A stretch of 64,000 nt of DNA from assembly GCA_028280505.1 (NCBI GenBank), contig JANQLO010000019.1, positions 88,868 to 152,867 of the forward strand, given 5' to 3'. A program made the position numbers and the translations under genes. Positions within the stretch are counted from its first letter, which is position 1. Every line of letters starts with the position of its first letter. Below the pieces are notes generated by a model. That model did no database searches. It saw nothing but the letters and a program-made list of their open reading frames with translations, and was not told the DNA's origin. Of this stretch, positions 1 through 8,364 are shown one piece after another. The stretch is from Chromatiales bacterium. GTDB lineage: Bacteria; Pseudomonadota; Gammaproteobacteria; Chromatiales; Chromatiaceae.

Positions 1-899
1 GCCAGTACGGAGACGGCACGCCATATACCCTTACCAAACCCGCCTACGAACTGGTCGATCTGAACTACGGACCACTCGGTGACGACACCATGACCTCACC
101 ACGTGTCGCACCCGCCGTGCATGGCCAGGGATTACTCGAGGCAATCCCGGAGGCCGCGATCCTGACCAATGCCGACCCGGAAGACAAAAACAAAGATGGG
201 ATCTCCGGAAAACCACAGTACGTGTGGGATCCCGAAACCCAAAGCAAACGGCTCGGAAGATTCGGCTGGAAAATGGAGACCGCCAGCGTCGCCCATCAAT
301 CGATGGACGCCGCCGTTAATGATATGGGTGTGACCAACCCCATGTTCCGCCAACAAACTTGCACCAATGCACAGGTCGATTGCACCAAATCACTGCATGG
401 TGGCACACCGGCCAACCCCGAGTTCACGCCCGACCAGATGGAACAGGTCGTCGTCTACCTGCAACTGCTGGGCGTACCCGGCCGCCGCGGTGTGCGTGAA
501 GAGAAGGTACTGCACGGTGAACGGATGTTTCGCGAGGCGGGCTGCAACAGTTGTCATGTCGAGACCTTCGAAACCGCCGGACACGAGATCGAACGCCTGA
601 ACGGCCAAACCATTCACCCCTATACCGATCTGTTGCTGCACGACATGGGCGAAGGCCTGGCCGACAACAGGCCGAGTTACGACGCCAACGGCCGGGAGTG
701 GCGCACTGCACCGCTCTGGGGGGTCGGTTTGGTACCGACCGTGAACGGTCACTCGCGTTATCTGCACGACGGCCGTGCACGTAGCCTAGAAGAGGCCATC
801 CTCTGGCATGGCGGCGAAGCCACCGGTGCCCAAGCCAAGTTCGTCGCAATGGACAAGGCCGACCGCGAAGCACTGTTGTTCTTCCTCGAATCGATGTAA
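1..899 (+). CDS. Di-haem oxidoreductase of the DUF1111 family (5' end outside window)
   Basis: The open frame runs in from the left edge with no start codon, so this is the C-terminal ~298 residues. The run SPRVAPAVHGQGLLEAIP and a haem-binding CNSCH motif (bases 543-557) fit the cytochrome-c-peroxidase-like DUF1111 family; the first CxxCH must lie upstream. These periplasmic di-haem proteins usually sit with imelysin and DUF1513 genes in iron-regulated clusters, as here. An internal ATG at base 90 is not the real start, because family-like sequence (YGDGTPYTL, then LVDLNYGPLGDDTM) continues upstream of it. A role in periplasmic iron redox or uptake is inferred from context. Confidence 0.85.
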   Translation, partial: QYGDGTPYTLTKPAYELVDLNYGPLGDDTMTSPRVAPAVHGQGLLEAIPEAAILTNADPEDKNKDGISGKPQYVWDPETQSKRLGRFGWKMETASVAHQSMDAAVNDMGVTNPMFRQQTCTNAQVDCTKSLHGGTPANPEFTPDQMEQVVVYLQLLGVPGRRGVREEKVLHGERMFREAGCNSCHVETFETAGHEIERLNGQTIHPYTDLLLHDMGEGLADNRPSYDANGREWRTAPLWGVGLVPTVNGHSRYLHDGRARSLEEAILWHGGEATGAQAKFVAMDKADREALLFFLESM

Positions 900-966
900 C
901 AAGTCCGCGCGGAACATCACGCCATGTTCCGCGCAAACGATCCAAGCGCAAAAGGAAATTCGAATC

Positions 967-1272
967 ATGAAACCGATCAAATCAGGCGCGGTAATCGCGG
1001 CGTCATTGGCGCTCGTCGCCTGTTCCAGTCCGGAAACCGAAAAAATGCTCAACGGCCTGGCAAAGGCCGGACTGTCACCCGATCAGGCAAGCTGCTACAG
1101 CAACACACTGGAACCGGCAGTCGGTACCGACGCCTACAACCAAATCGCGGATTATCTTTTCAAGGGCGAGACGCTGGCGAAAGCCCTGAATCGGACCCGA
1201 CGCAAGTTCGGCGGCGATTTCAGTACCGAACTGGGAAAAGTGAAAAAGGCGCTCGACGCCTGTACGCAGTAA
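967..1272 (+). CDS. Small lipoprotein (101 aa), unknown function
   Basis: A short exported protein: basic N-terminus, hydrophobic stretch and lipobox LVAC with the cysteine at about residue 20, so it is probably a membrane-anchored lipoprotein facing the periplasm. The ATG at 967 is preceded by an AAAGGAAA ribosome-binding site; a longer in-frame start at 808 would overlap the upstream gene and hide the signal peptide. The mature part is charged, with two further cysteines (CYSNT and the terminal DACTQ) that could pair. It lies 67 bases after the DUF1111 gene and 18 bases before the imelysin gene, so it is probably co-transcribed. I do not recognise the family. Confidence 0.75.
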   Translation: MKPIKSGAVIAASLALVACSSPETEKMLNGLAKAGLSPDQASCYSNTLEPAVGTDAYNQIADYLFKGETLAKALNRTRRKFGGDFSTELGKVKKALDACTQ

Positions 1273-1290
1273 ATCAGGCCGTCATCGATC

Positions 1291-2328
1291 ATGTTTAAAA
1301 TCCTATCCCTGATCGGCGTAATCGGCTACACGCTGCTGATCGCCGGTTGTTCGCAAGAACCCGCTGTCGACCTGCAACCGGCATCGCCACAAGAGTTCGT
1401 CACGGCCGCACTGAAACAGATCGCGGTACCCGGCTTTGAAAAACTCGCACAACGCAGTGCGGCGTTCCAACAATCCGTCGAGGCATTGTGTACGACGCCG
1501 GGTGATTCACAATTGGCGGCTGCGCGGGACAGCTGGCGTGGGCTGAGTGCAAGCTGGCGGTCACAACGACCGCTGATGTTCGGGCCGGCGCGTGATATGA
1601 ACGTGCGCCGCAGTATCGATCACTGGCCACCGAATGACGTGGTCGCACACGCCGCGATCCAGCCCGGTGCCGAAATCTATACGCGTGAAGAACGTTCGGC
1701 ACGTGGTTTCGCCGCGGCAGAATTCTTATTGTTCGGCGATACACGTTATCCGGTTGGCGTTGCGCAATGGCACGAACCTGGGCGTTGTACACACATGCGC
1801 GACATCAATGCCGAGATCGCCCGATTAAGCACCGAGATACTGCGCCGCTGGAACCGAGACTTTGCCGACATGATGATCGAAGGCGACCCGTCGGCCGCCG
1901 CCAGCCTGATCATTGCCGAGACGCTCAACACCACGGAGGCGATACTGTGGCAACGCCTCGGTGTGCCGACCAATTTCTTCCGTGGGAATCCGAAACCGGA
2001 GCAGCTCGAGGCCTGGCGCAGCGGTGAATCACTGGCCGGCATCAAGGCAAGTCTGCGAACGATCGAGCAATTGATCGGCGGTACACACGGCCAGGCGGGT
2101 ATTGCGTCACTGCTGATTGCGACCGAGCCTGACAAGGCGACATCGCTGATAGAGGCATCGCGTTTGGCATTGGCTACCGCCGATTCTATTCCGGCACCAC
2201 TACGAAACGCCTTGGGAAACGGCGAAACCGAGGACTTGTTCAATGCCGTCCAGGATCTGAAAAACGAGTTGCTGGATACCGCCGCACTGCTTGGCCTTTC
2301 GATTCAATTCGAATCGGATGGAGACTAG
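1291..2328 (+). CDS. Imelysin-like lipoprotein (peptidase M75 family)
   Basis: 345 residues with a lipoprotein signal peptide (LLIAGC, cysteine at residue 20). The RGFAAAEFLLFGD stretch and the alpha-helical layout match imelysin/IrpA-type periplasmic proteins, which are linked to iron uptake. The family's GxHxxE motif reads G139-F-A-A-A-E144 here, so the metal-binding histidine is replaced by alanine; peptidase or metal-binding activity is therefore doubtful. It is followed with overlap by the DUF1513 gene and preceded by the lipoprotein and di-haem genes, the usual company of this family. Assignment by family is firm; biochemical role is inferred. Confidence 0.85.
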   Translation: MFKILSLIGVIGYTLLIAGCSQEPAVDLQPASPQEFVTAALKQIAVPGFEKLAQRSAAFQQSVEALCTTPGDSQLAAARDSWRGLSASWRSQRPLMFGPARDMNVRRSIDHWPPNDVVAHAAIQPGAEIYTREERSARGFAAAEFLLFGDTRYPVGVAQWHEPGRCTHMRDINAEIARLSTEILRRWNRDFADMMIEGDPSAAASLIIAETLNTTEAILWQRLGVPTNFFRGNPKPEQLEAWRSGESLAGIKASLRTIEQLIGGTHGQAGIASLLIATEPDKATSLIEASRLALATADSIPAPLRNALGNGETEDLFNAVQDLKNELLDTAALLGLSIQFESDGD

Positions 2329-3457
2329 CCCGGTGTCATCCATAGACCATAATCGCCGCCACCTGTTAAAGGCACTTGCAGCGGCCGGACTGATGCCCGG
2401 CATGACGATCGGCGCAAACACCCCGCGTCCGTCGCTGCTGGTATCCGCCTACTACCATGTTCATGCCGGCAAACTCGACAATCGCTTATGTTGGACCGAC
2501 CCCGCGACCGGTGAACTGCGCACGATAAATACCGGCTTCCGCGGCCATGGCCTATACCCTCATCCGGTCAAACCGTCACGCCTGGTTCTTTTTGCACGCC
2601 GCCCCGGGCGACGACTGATCGAGATCGATCTTCGCAACGCCAACGTCGTACGGCAGGTCGAGGCCGGCAGGAACCGGCATTTCTACGGCCACGGCGTGTT
2701 CACGGGCGACGGACGATACCTGTATACGACCGAAAACGACTTTGAACGCGGCCGGGGAATGATCGTTGTACGCGATGGCGACACGCTGGCGGTCGTCAAC
2801 GAGTTCCCGAGCGAGGGAATCGGCCCGCATGACATTCGAATGCTATCGGACGATCAAACGCTCGTCATCGCCAATGGCGGCATCCTCACCCATCCCGATC
2901 GACCGAGGCGCAAGTTGAACCTCGACGATATGCAGCCCAACCTGGCCTATCTCGATCGCCAAAGCGGCCAACTGTTGGAACAACACCACCTGTCCGATCA
3001 TCAACTCAGCATCCGACATCTGGCAGTAACGCAAGACGACCAGGTAATCGCCGTACAGCAATACGAGGGTAGTCGTAAACGTCTGCCACCCTTGGTGATG
3101 CTGCACCGGCCCGGCCAGGCCATACGCACCGCTCTGGCGGACGATGCGACACAACGCCGAATGGACTGGTACACCGCCAGTGTGGCGGCAGACAGTCATA
3201 CATCGACGGCACTCGTGACAAGCCCTCGAGGCAATCTGGTGACGCTATGGGATATCGATCGTGACCGCCTCATCCGCAGTTTCGACATACGTAAACCCTA
3301 TGGCGCCGCACTGGCTCCGAACAGCAGCCACTATGCGATCAGTTGTGCAGACGGCGCCCTGTATAGCATGGCAATGGACGGCAGCAAGCTGCATATGTTG
3401 AAAACACCGGGCGACGGCGCCTGGGACAATCATATGATATGGACGGATTTAACTTGA
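2318..3457 (+). CDS. Tat-exported DUF1513 beta-propeller-like protein
   Basis: About 380 residues with a twin-arginine signal near the start (NRRHLLKALAAAG), implying folded export to the periplasm. The repeated blade-like segments (GHGVFTGDGRYLYTTEND, GIGPHDIRML) match DUF1513, which accompanies imelysin and DUF1111 proteins. The ATG at 2318 overlaps the imelysin stop; a GTG at 2333 in the same frame has a better-placed GGAG and may be the true start. A still longer TTG start at 2291 is unlikely. The gene's end overlaps the next gene by one base. Function unknown; iron handling is suggested only by context. Confidence 0.85.
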   Translation: METSPVSSIDHNRRHLLKALAAAGLMPGMTIGANTPRPSLLVSAYYHVHAGKLDNRLCWTDPATGELRTINTGFRGHGLYPHPVKPSRLVLFARRPGRRLIEIDLRNANVVRQVEAGRNRHFYGHGVFTGDGRYLYTTENDFERGRGMIVVRDGDTLAVVNEFPSEGIGPHDIRMLSDDQTLVIANGGILTHPDRPRRKLNLDDMQPNLAYLDRQSGQLLEQHHLSDHQLSIRHLAVTQDDQVIAVQQYEGSRKRLPPLVMLHRPGQAIRTALADDATQRRMDWYTASVAADSHTSTALVTSPRGNLVTLWDIDRDRLIRSFDIRKPYGAALAPNSSHYAISCADGALYSMAMDGSKLHMLKTPGDGAWDNHMIWTDLT

Positions 3458-3858
3458 TGAATGAACACAAAGGTGCCGCGACAGACGAATCACTGGCCTT
3501 TTTGAACAAATTCGTCGAACTGTTCGAAGAAATCATCCAGCATGAGGGTTATGGCGATATCAGCGTGAGTGTACGACTCCTTAATCGAAACACGCGCCTG
3601 ATCGTACTGGGCAGTGGCAAAGAGTATCGATATCAGGTTCAACAACCGCTCGGTCGCCAGGATTGCACAGGCAAACCTCGCTTCAGGATCAGCCAGAACA
3701 AAGCCGCTACCCAACGTCCTTGCCAGGGCCCGTTCGATCGCCGCCACGGAAAGGATCGACGCAAGGAGGAACGGCGTAAGAACCGGGAACCACGTAATTT
3801 CCGCCTGGAACGCCGGCTGGGTGGCGATCGCCGGCGCCGGGATCGCCGCGGACGATGA
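3457..3858 (+). CDS. Small protein with Arg-rich tail, unknown
   Basis: The ATG shares its first base with the stop of the DUF1513 gene (TGATG), typical of translational coupling, so I place the start at 3457 rather than at the in-frame ATG 3439. The 133-residue product has a folded-looking N-terminal half (FLNKFVELFEEIIQHEGYGD, then a beta-like VSVRLLNRNTRLIVLGSG) and a strongly basic C-terminal third with many RR and RRR pairs. Such a tail could bind nucleic acid or phosphate, or lie at a membrane. I do not recognise the family. An antisense frame of 189 codons covers the same bases but has no features of a real protein. Confidence 0.55.
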   Translation: MNEHKGAATDESLAFLNKFVELFEEIIQHEGYGDISVSVRLLNRNTRLIVLGSGKEYRYQVQQPLGRQDCTGKPRFRISQNKAATQRPCQGPFDRRHGKDRRKEERRKNREPRNFRLERRLGGDRRRRDRRGR

Positions 3859-4388
3859 GCTTGAACCGATTAGCGCAGATAGAGATGCCAAAGACAGCGG
3901 CTGAGGTCGTTCCGATAACGTGCCGACAGTTGGGTACCATAGCAACGCAACAAACAAATACCGACAACCAGCAAAATCAACCCGGGCCGCCACCGGAACA
4001 ACGGCAACCAGACTGGAGAGAGCAACGCCCTTGTAGACGGCATATTGCGGCTCCTTCAAACCCGTTGATGACGTTAGCGCTCGACATGGATCAGGCTTGA
4101 GTTCGAGTAATCACGCCATGTGACGCATTTGTTCGATCTGAAGTTCTTTTTCACGGTATTTCTAGCCGAAATCGGCAACAAAACACGGTTCGCCACGCCG
4201 CTTATGCAGCCGGGAATGGCTCGAAAAGGCTGGGGGTCTTCGTGGCAGCTTCCATGGCATTGCTTTTCGCAACCGCGATCAGCCTAACGGTACCGGGCTG
4301 TTATCGCATCTGGAAGTTTGTCGACGTGCGGCAAGCAACGTTCAAACGCTTGTGACGAGCAAACCGTGACGCAGCCCCGTATCTTTGT
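3859..4388. other. Intergenic stretch without recognised gene
   Basis: About 530 bases between the Arg-rich gene and the convergent FbpC-like gene. Only short frames without family-like sequence occur on either strand. No clear terminator or regulator box was seen. Confidence 0.5.
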
Positions 4389-5423
4389 TTATCTACCGAA
4401 ATACACAGGATCCTGCACAGCCAGCCTAACCTGTACCTGATCACCAGGCTCGTAACTGTGATGGGCCGGAAAGTAACTGACGAGACCGTCCACAAAGTCG
4501 GTAACGAGCGTATACAGGATCCTAGAACCGCGAAACCTCCGCTGACGCACAGTCGCAGTGATACCGCTTTCCTCAGCCGGAACGATGTCCTCTGCGCGTA
4601 AATAGACATCCACCGGTGTGCCTGCCGCATAGCGGCATATCTGATCGCAATCGATGGCACCCAAATCCGTCGTCAAACGATTGGCATCCTCCACCCGACC
4701 GCGAACGAAGGCGCCTCGACCGACGAACTCGGCAACGCAACGCTCCGCCGGCCGTTGATACAACTCCGCGGGCGTACCCCATTGCGCCAATCGACCTTCC
4801 CACAGCATGCCCACCTGATCGGCGAAGGCGAAGGCCTCATCTATATCATGAGTAACCAAAACCGCCGTGGTACCGGTTCGAACCAGTACATCCCTTACCT
4901 CGGCGGCAAGGACCGTTCGCATACGCTGATCGAGACTGGCAAAAGGCTCATCGAGCAACAATACCGACGGCTGCGGTGCCAGCGCACGCGCCAGCGCGAC
5001 CCGCTGCTGCTGGCCACCGGACAGCTCATGCGGATAGCGATGGGCCAAATCCTGCAACGCCACGGCTTCCAACAGTTCGGACAGCCGCTCCCCACGTTCT
5101 ACCGCACTTAATCGCGACAAACCGAAGGTAATGTTCGCTGCCACATTCAGTTGGGGAAACAACACATGATCCTGAAACACGATGCCGACACCGCGCTGCT
5201 CCGGCAGCACTTTTAGGCCAGCGGCACTGACCGGCCGGCCGGCAATTTCGATTACACCCCGCTTGACGGGTTCGAAACCGGCAATGGCACGCAGCAACGT
5301 AGTCTTACCGCAGCCGCTGGGGCCGACCAGACTGGTGAGACACCCTTTCGGGATCGACATCGAAAGGCCATTCAATACCGGCTGTACGCCATAACTGGCG
5401 ACTATGTCTTTGATTGATAGCAT
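4389..5423 (-). CDS. Iron(III)-type ABC transporter ATP-binding protein (FbpC-like)
   Basis: 344 residues starting at the MLSIKD methionine (bases 5421-5423); ten further in-frame codons upstream lack family-like sequence. Walker A GPSGCGKTT (residues 34-42), signature LSGGQQQR (134-141), Walker B and the FASLD D-loop are intact, followed by a C-terminal TOBE-like domain. The order and length match FbpC/AfuC or PotA-type ATPases, which drive uptake of ferric iron with a periplasmic FbpA and permease FbpB. Neither partner is encoded next to it, so it is an orphan in this window and its partners must be elsewhere. Confidence 0.8.
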   Translation of the reverse strand: MLSIKDIVASYGVQPVLNGLSMSIPKGCLTSLVGPSGCGKTTLLRAIAGFEPVKRGVIEIAGRPVSAAGLKVLPEQRGVGIVFQDHVLFPQLNVAANITFGLSRLSAVERGERLSELLEAVALQDLAHRYPHELSGGQQQRVALARALAPQPSVLLLDEPFASLDQRMRTVLAAEVRDVLVRTGTTAVLVTHDIDEAFAFADQVGMLWEGRLAQWGTPAELYQRPAERCVAEFVGRGAFVRGRVEDANRLTTDLGAIDCDQICRYAAGTPVDVYLRAEDIVPAEESGITATVRQRRFRGSRILYTLVTDFVDGLVSYFPAHHSYEPGDQVQVRLAVQDPVYFGR

Positions 5424-5669
5424 ATTTGGCAAAATCCGGACTGATCGGGCCAAGTCATCGAAAACCCGTGCTTCCTAACCGAGGCGCCAAGTCTGAAACA
5501 CCAGCGTTAACGATTCGCGTTATTATTTCAACTCTGGGGCGATGCGAATGGAAATATCACACGGACAGGCAGCAGCTCGAATCACCGCGAACACACTTGG
5601 TCGCATGTTGGTTTGATGCAGTCATATCGCAGCGACGCCGTACAACATCACCAAGACGGATATCTATAC

Positions 5670-6011
5670 ATGTCAAACAAAAGCTGGCTGGTTTTCCAAC
5701 TCACCGAACTGCTTTCCAAGGTCGAGCCCGGTGAGGTTCGCTTTCACGAGTTTCTGCGCACCCCCTCGCTGAGTTGTTCGGTGTATCACGTACCGGCCGG
5801 CTCGAAGGAAATGCAAAGCGCACACGTCGAAGACGAACTGTATTTCGTACTCGAAGGCAAGGCGCGCCTGCGCGTCGAGGAAGATGAGCATCCTGTCGAG
5901 AAAGGCACGATGCTCTACGTCAAGGCCGACAGCGAACACACCTTCTTCGAGATCGAGGAAGATCTCACCGTGTTGGCGTTCTTTGGCTCCACATCCGGCA
6001 TCGGCGCTTGA
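5670..6011 (+). CDS. Cupin-domain protein
   Basis: A 113-residue single-domain cupin. The first motif region (AHVEDELYFVLEGKARLRVE) and the second (KGTMLYVKADSEHTFFEIEE) carry the His and Glu residues that usually hold a metal. The start at MSNKSW (5670) is chosen because the 19 codons upstream do not look like protein. The gene stands alone, followed by a hairpin with a T-run. Cytosolic small cupins of this type bind metals or small ligands; the substrate here cannot be told. Confidence 0.75.
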   Translation: MSNKSWLVFQLTELLSKVEPGEVRFHEFLRTPSLSCSVYHVPAGSKEMQSAHVEDELYFVLEGKARLRVEEDEHPVEKGTMLYVKADSEHTFFEIEEDLTVLAFFGSTSGIGA

Positions 6012-6036
6012 TCACGAGCTCGCGGCCAACGGCATC

Positions 6037-6061
6037 CACCTCCGTTTGAGGTGCCCTTTTA
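6037..6061 (+). terminator. Rho-independent terminator candidate after the cupin gene
   Basis: Perfect 6-bp stem CACCTC / GAGGTG with a five-base loop (6037-6053), followed by CCTTTT. It lies 26 bases after the cupin stop and could serve that gene. Confidence 0.55.
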
Positions 6062-6340
6062 GTGCAGATCGGTTCGAGCGGCGGCGCGCGCCGCCGCTGC
6101 GCAGTCGGTCGTCGGCTGTTCGTTCGACTGCCACTGCAACATCAAGCGGTGGCAGGTCTTGCGCAACATCGGCTGTCGGGCGGTATCCGGATGATTCGCC
6201 AGCCAATCCAAATGTTCTCGAATCGGCGCAGCCAGCGAAACGCCGGGATTTTTGGCCTGGCGGTTCAACATAAACATCAACGCACACAACAACTGTTCGG
6301 TATCGTTCTGGCCTTTCATATTAACTATCCGGCTGAGCAT
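6059..6340 (-). CDS. Small hypothetical protein downstream of ahpC
   Basis: Possible product of about 93 residues (start at 6340, or at the next ATG, 6319). The central part (EQLLCALMFMLNRQ, REHLDWLANHPD, MLRKTCHRLMLQW) looks like an amphipathic helical protein, not random translation. The tail is Ala/Arg-rich and less convincing. It lies 67 bases downstream of ahpC on the same strand and could be co-transcribed with it. Family not recognised. Confidence 0.4.
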   Translation of the reverse strand: MLSRIVNMKGQNDTEQLLCALMFMLNRQAKNPGVSLAAPIREHLDWLANHPDTARQPMLRKTCHRLMLQWQSNEQPTTDCAAAARAAARTDLH

Positions 6341-6407
6341 TCGAATTCGGCCGCACCAAACCCTGACACGACCGCACACAATATGTCGGAGAGCTGACAG
6401 CGCACGG

Positions 6408-6971
6408 TCAGATCCTGCCGACCAGCTCAATACCCGGGCGCAAAGTTTCTTGCCCCTGCTCCCACGCGGCGGGACACACCTCGCCGTCGTGTTCGGCGAC
6501 ATACTGCGCGGCCTTCACCTTGCGCAGCATGTCCCTGGCCGAACGACCAATGCCGAGATCGTGAATCTCGCAGACCTTGATGATGCCGTCGGGATCGGCC
6601 AGAAAGGTGCCGCGCAGCGCCAATCCCTCTTCTTCGATCATGACGTCGAAACCGCGCGATAACACGCCGTTCGGGTCGCCGATCATCGGAAAGGCGATCT
6701 TACGGATCGCGTCGCTGGCGTCATGCCAGGCTTTGTGCACATAGTGCGTATCGGTCGACACGGCATAGACCTCGACGTTGAGATCTTTCAGTTCCTCGTA
6801 GTGATTGGCCATATCCTCGAGTTCAGTCGGGCACACGAAGGTGAAATCGGCCGGGTAGAAAAGGAAGATCGACCACCGACCTTTGACGTCGTCGCTGCTA
6901 ATCGTCCTGAAATCGCCGTTGTGGAAGGCCTCCGCGGAGAATTCGGGGATGGGTTGATTGATTTTCGCCAT
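6408..6971 (-). CDS. ahpC: Alkyl hydroperoxide reductase subunit C (typical 2-Cys peroxiredoxin)
   Basis: 187 residues starting at MAKINQP (bases 6969-6971). It has the peroxidatic cysteine in FTFVCPTE (C47) and the resolving cysteine in GEVCPAAW (C166), both in the usual places, and full family length. It reduces hydrogen peroxide and organic peroxides in the cytosol using a flavoprotein or thioredoxin-type donor; no ahpF is in the window. It is divergent from oxyR, with about 140 bases between the start codons holding dyads, so OxyR is its likely regulator. Confidence 0.95.
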   Translation of the reverse strand: MAKINQPIPEFSAEAFHNGDFRTISSDDVKGRWSIFLFYPADFTFVCPTELEDMANHYEELKDLNVEVYAVSTDTHYVHKAWHDASDAIRKIAFPMIGDPNGVLSRGFDVMIEEEGLALRGTFLADPDGIIKVCEIHDLGIGRSARDMLRKVKAAQYVAEHDGEVCPAAWEQGQETLRPGIELVGRI

Positions 6972-7026
6972 GGGCTCCTGCATCCAAATTGCTTTGATTT
7001 AAAGGGTTGAACACCGCTTTCGCTCA

Positions 7027-7041
7027 TAGGTGGCTAGCCTA
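7027..7041. promoter_or_regulatory. Dyad in the ahpC-oxyR intergenic region (possible LysR/OxyR site)
   Basis: TAGG-N7-CCTA dyad in the ~140-bp gap between the divergent ahpC and oxyR starts. LysR-type regulators often bind interrupted dyads there. It does not match the full four-element E. coli OxyR consensus, so it is only a candidate. Confidence 0.3.
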
Positions 7042-7070
7042 AAGACTGGCATCAATTTACGAAAGCGAAT

Positions 7071-7089
7071 AATATCGATTCTCATTATC
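7071..7089. promoter_or_regulatory. Fur-box-like site upstream of oxyR
   Basis: AATATCGATTCTCATTATC agrees with the 19-base Fur consensus at 14 positions by eye. It ends 22 bases before the oxyR start, so iron status may gate oxyR. Confidence 0.5.
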
Positions 7090-7110
7090 GGTTATTCAGA
7101 TCAAGCCGGA

Positions 7111-8040
7111 ATGATCTCGCTGAAGCAACTGCATTACGCCCTGGCGGTGGAGAAAACCCTGCATTTCAAACGCGCGGCGGAACTCTGCTCGGTTTCGCAA
7201 TCGGCATTGAGCAACGCCATCATCGAATTGGAAAAACAACTCGACACGCAGATTTTCGAACGCAACCGCAAGCAGATCCTGATCACTCCCTTGGGCCGGC
7301 AGATACTGGCAAAGGCCCGAGGCATCAAGACCCGGGTCGACGAGCTAAGCCAATTGGCAAACACTGAGAAACGCCCTTTGAGCCATGCCTTGACGATCGG
7401 TGTGATTCCTACGATCGGCCCGTACCTGTTGCCGAAAGTGTTACCGGTCATGCAGGCGCAATATCCGGATTGCGCGCTGCGAGTCGTCGAGGAATCGTCG
7501 CACGCGCTTATAGACGGGGTTCACAATGGCGAGATCGATACCGCGATCATCGCCCTGCCCCACCAAACACCCGGCCTTCACGCGTTCGAGTTCTGGCAGG
7601 AAAATTTCTACCTTGTCGCCCACCATTCGGCGACGTTCACAACGCGAGACGGCATCCGTGGCGAGGCGCTCGGCAACACACGGTTGATGCTGCTGAATGA
7701 CGGTCACTGTCTCAAGGACCATGCGATTGCCGCCGCCAAGCTGAAAGCCGATGACATCGACCGGACCTTCGCCGCCTCCAACCTGCATACATTGACAACG
7801 CTGGTCGCCGCATGTATCGGCACCACCTTGGTGCCGGCCATGGCACTGGAACAATTGTTGGCAGACTCGCCGGAACTGCGCGCGATTCGTCTCGACGAAC
7901 CCGGACCGCATCGACGCATCGCCTTCGTTACCCGGCTGAATTACACCGATGTCGAAAGCATCGGTCTGTTACGCGATCTGTTCCGGAACACGCTGGCGGG
8001 CAATGATGTAGCGCCGCGAAGATCATCGGCGGAACAGTGA
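7111..8040 (+). CDS. oxyR: OxyR-type LysR-family peroxide regulator lacking the resolving cysteine
   Basis: 309 residues from MISLKQLHYA (7111); 27 upstream codons from a longer start are not conserved-looking. It has an N-terminal winged helix (LHFKRAAELCSVSQSALSNA) and a LysR substrate domain. The OxyR redox loop is recognisable as NDGHC with C200, equal to C199 of E. coli. The position of the partner C208 is alanine (A209, within AIAAAK). Other cysteines are C26, C121 and C235. Divergent from ahpC, its expected target. The missing resolving cysteine means that peroxide sensing must differ from the classical disulfide switch. Confidence 0.85.
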   Translation: MISLKQLHYALAVEKTLHFKRAAELCSVSQSALSNAIIELEKQLDTQIFERNRKQILITPLGRQILAKARGIKTRVDELSQLANTEKRPLSHALTIGVIPTIGPYLLPKVLPVMQAQYPDCALRVVEESSHALIDGVHNGEIDTAIIALPHQTPGLHAFEFWQENFYLVAHHSATFTTRDGIRGEALGNTRLMLLNDGHCLKDHAIAAAKLKADDIDRTFAASNLHTLTTLVAACIGTTLVPAMALEQLLADSPELRAIRLDEPGPHRRIAFVTRLNYTDVESIGLLRDLFRNTLAGNDVAPRRSSAEQ

Positions 8041-8364
8041 ACACTCAGCAATGCCGGCCGGTGCCGAGCATTGCCGGGATGCGGACACGCGATGCCCGAT
8101 CGACCGGGCGCGAACGACGAAACATGCCGCAAACCCCGATGGGAAATCACTTGACCCCGGTCAAGTACGAATAAGAATCAATCTGATCTTCTATAGCCAT
8201 CGACTTCCGCCAGCCAACCGACTTGTCCGCTACACGAGCAACACGTCGAAGCGTACGCCAGCAGCTTGATAAACGAGGTAAGCGCTTATCCGGCCGATGC
8301 GCCCGACCAAGGCATCGATCCGGAAGCGGCCACCGATTTCTGAATTTTGCAGAGGACATCGACC
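8041..8364. other. Leader region of the ABC-NnrS operon
   Basis: 324 bases without a recognisable gene. It holds the FNR/DNR-type palindrome at 8151-8164 and a TATAGC hexamer at 8192-8197 that could be a -10 element. The remainder shows nothing I recognise. Confidence 0.45.
8151..8164. promoter_or_regulatory. FNR/DNR-family binding site candidate
   Basis: TTGACCCCGGTCAA is a perfect palindrome fitting the TTGAY-N4-RTCAA pattern bound by FNR, ANR, DNR and NnrR regulators. Its centre is about 35 bases upstream of a possible -10 element, roughly the class II activator position. The downstream operon ends in nnrS, a known target class of NO-responsive DNR/NnrR regulators. Confidence 0.6.

Noticed and set aside
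3490..4059. Long minus-strand frame (189 codons) opposite the Arg-rich gene
   Set aside because: Its translation lacks family-like sequence, covers the start-coupled plus gene and runs into empty intergenic DNA; it is probably an antisense shadow of an Arg-rich gene.
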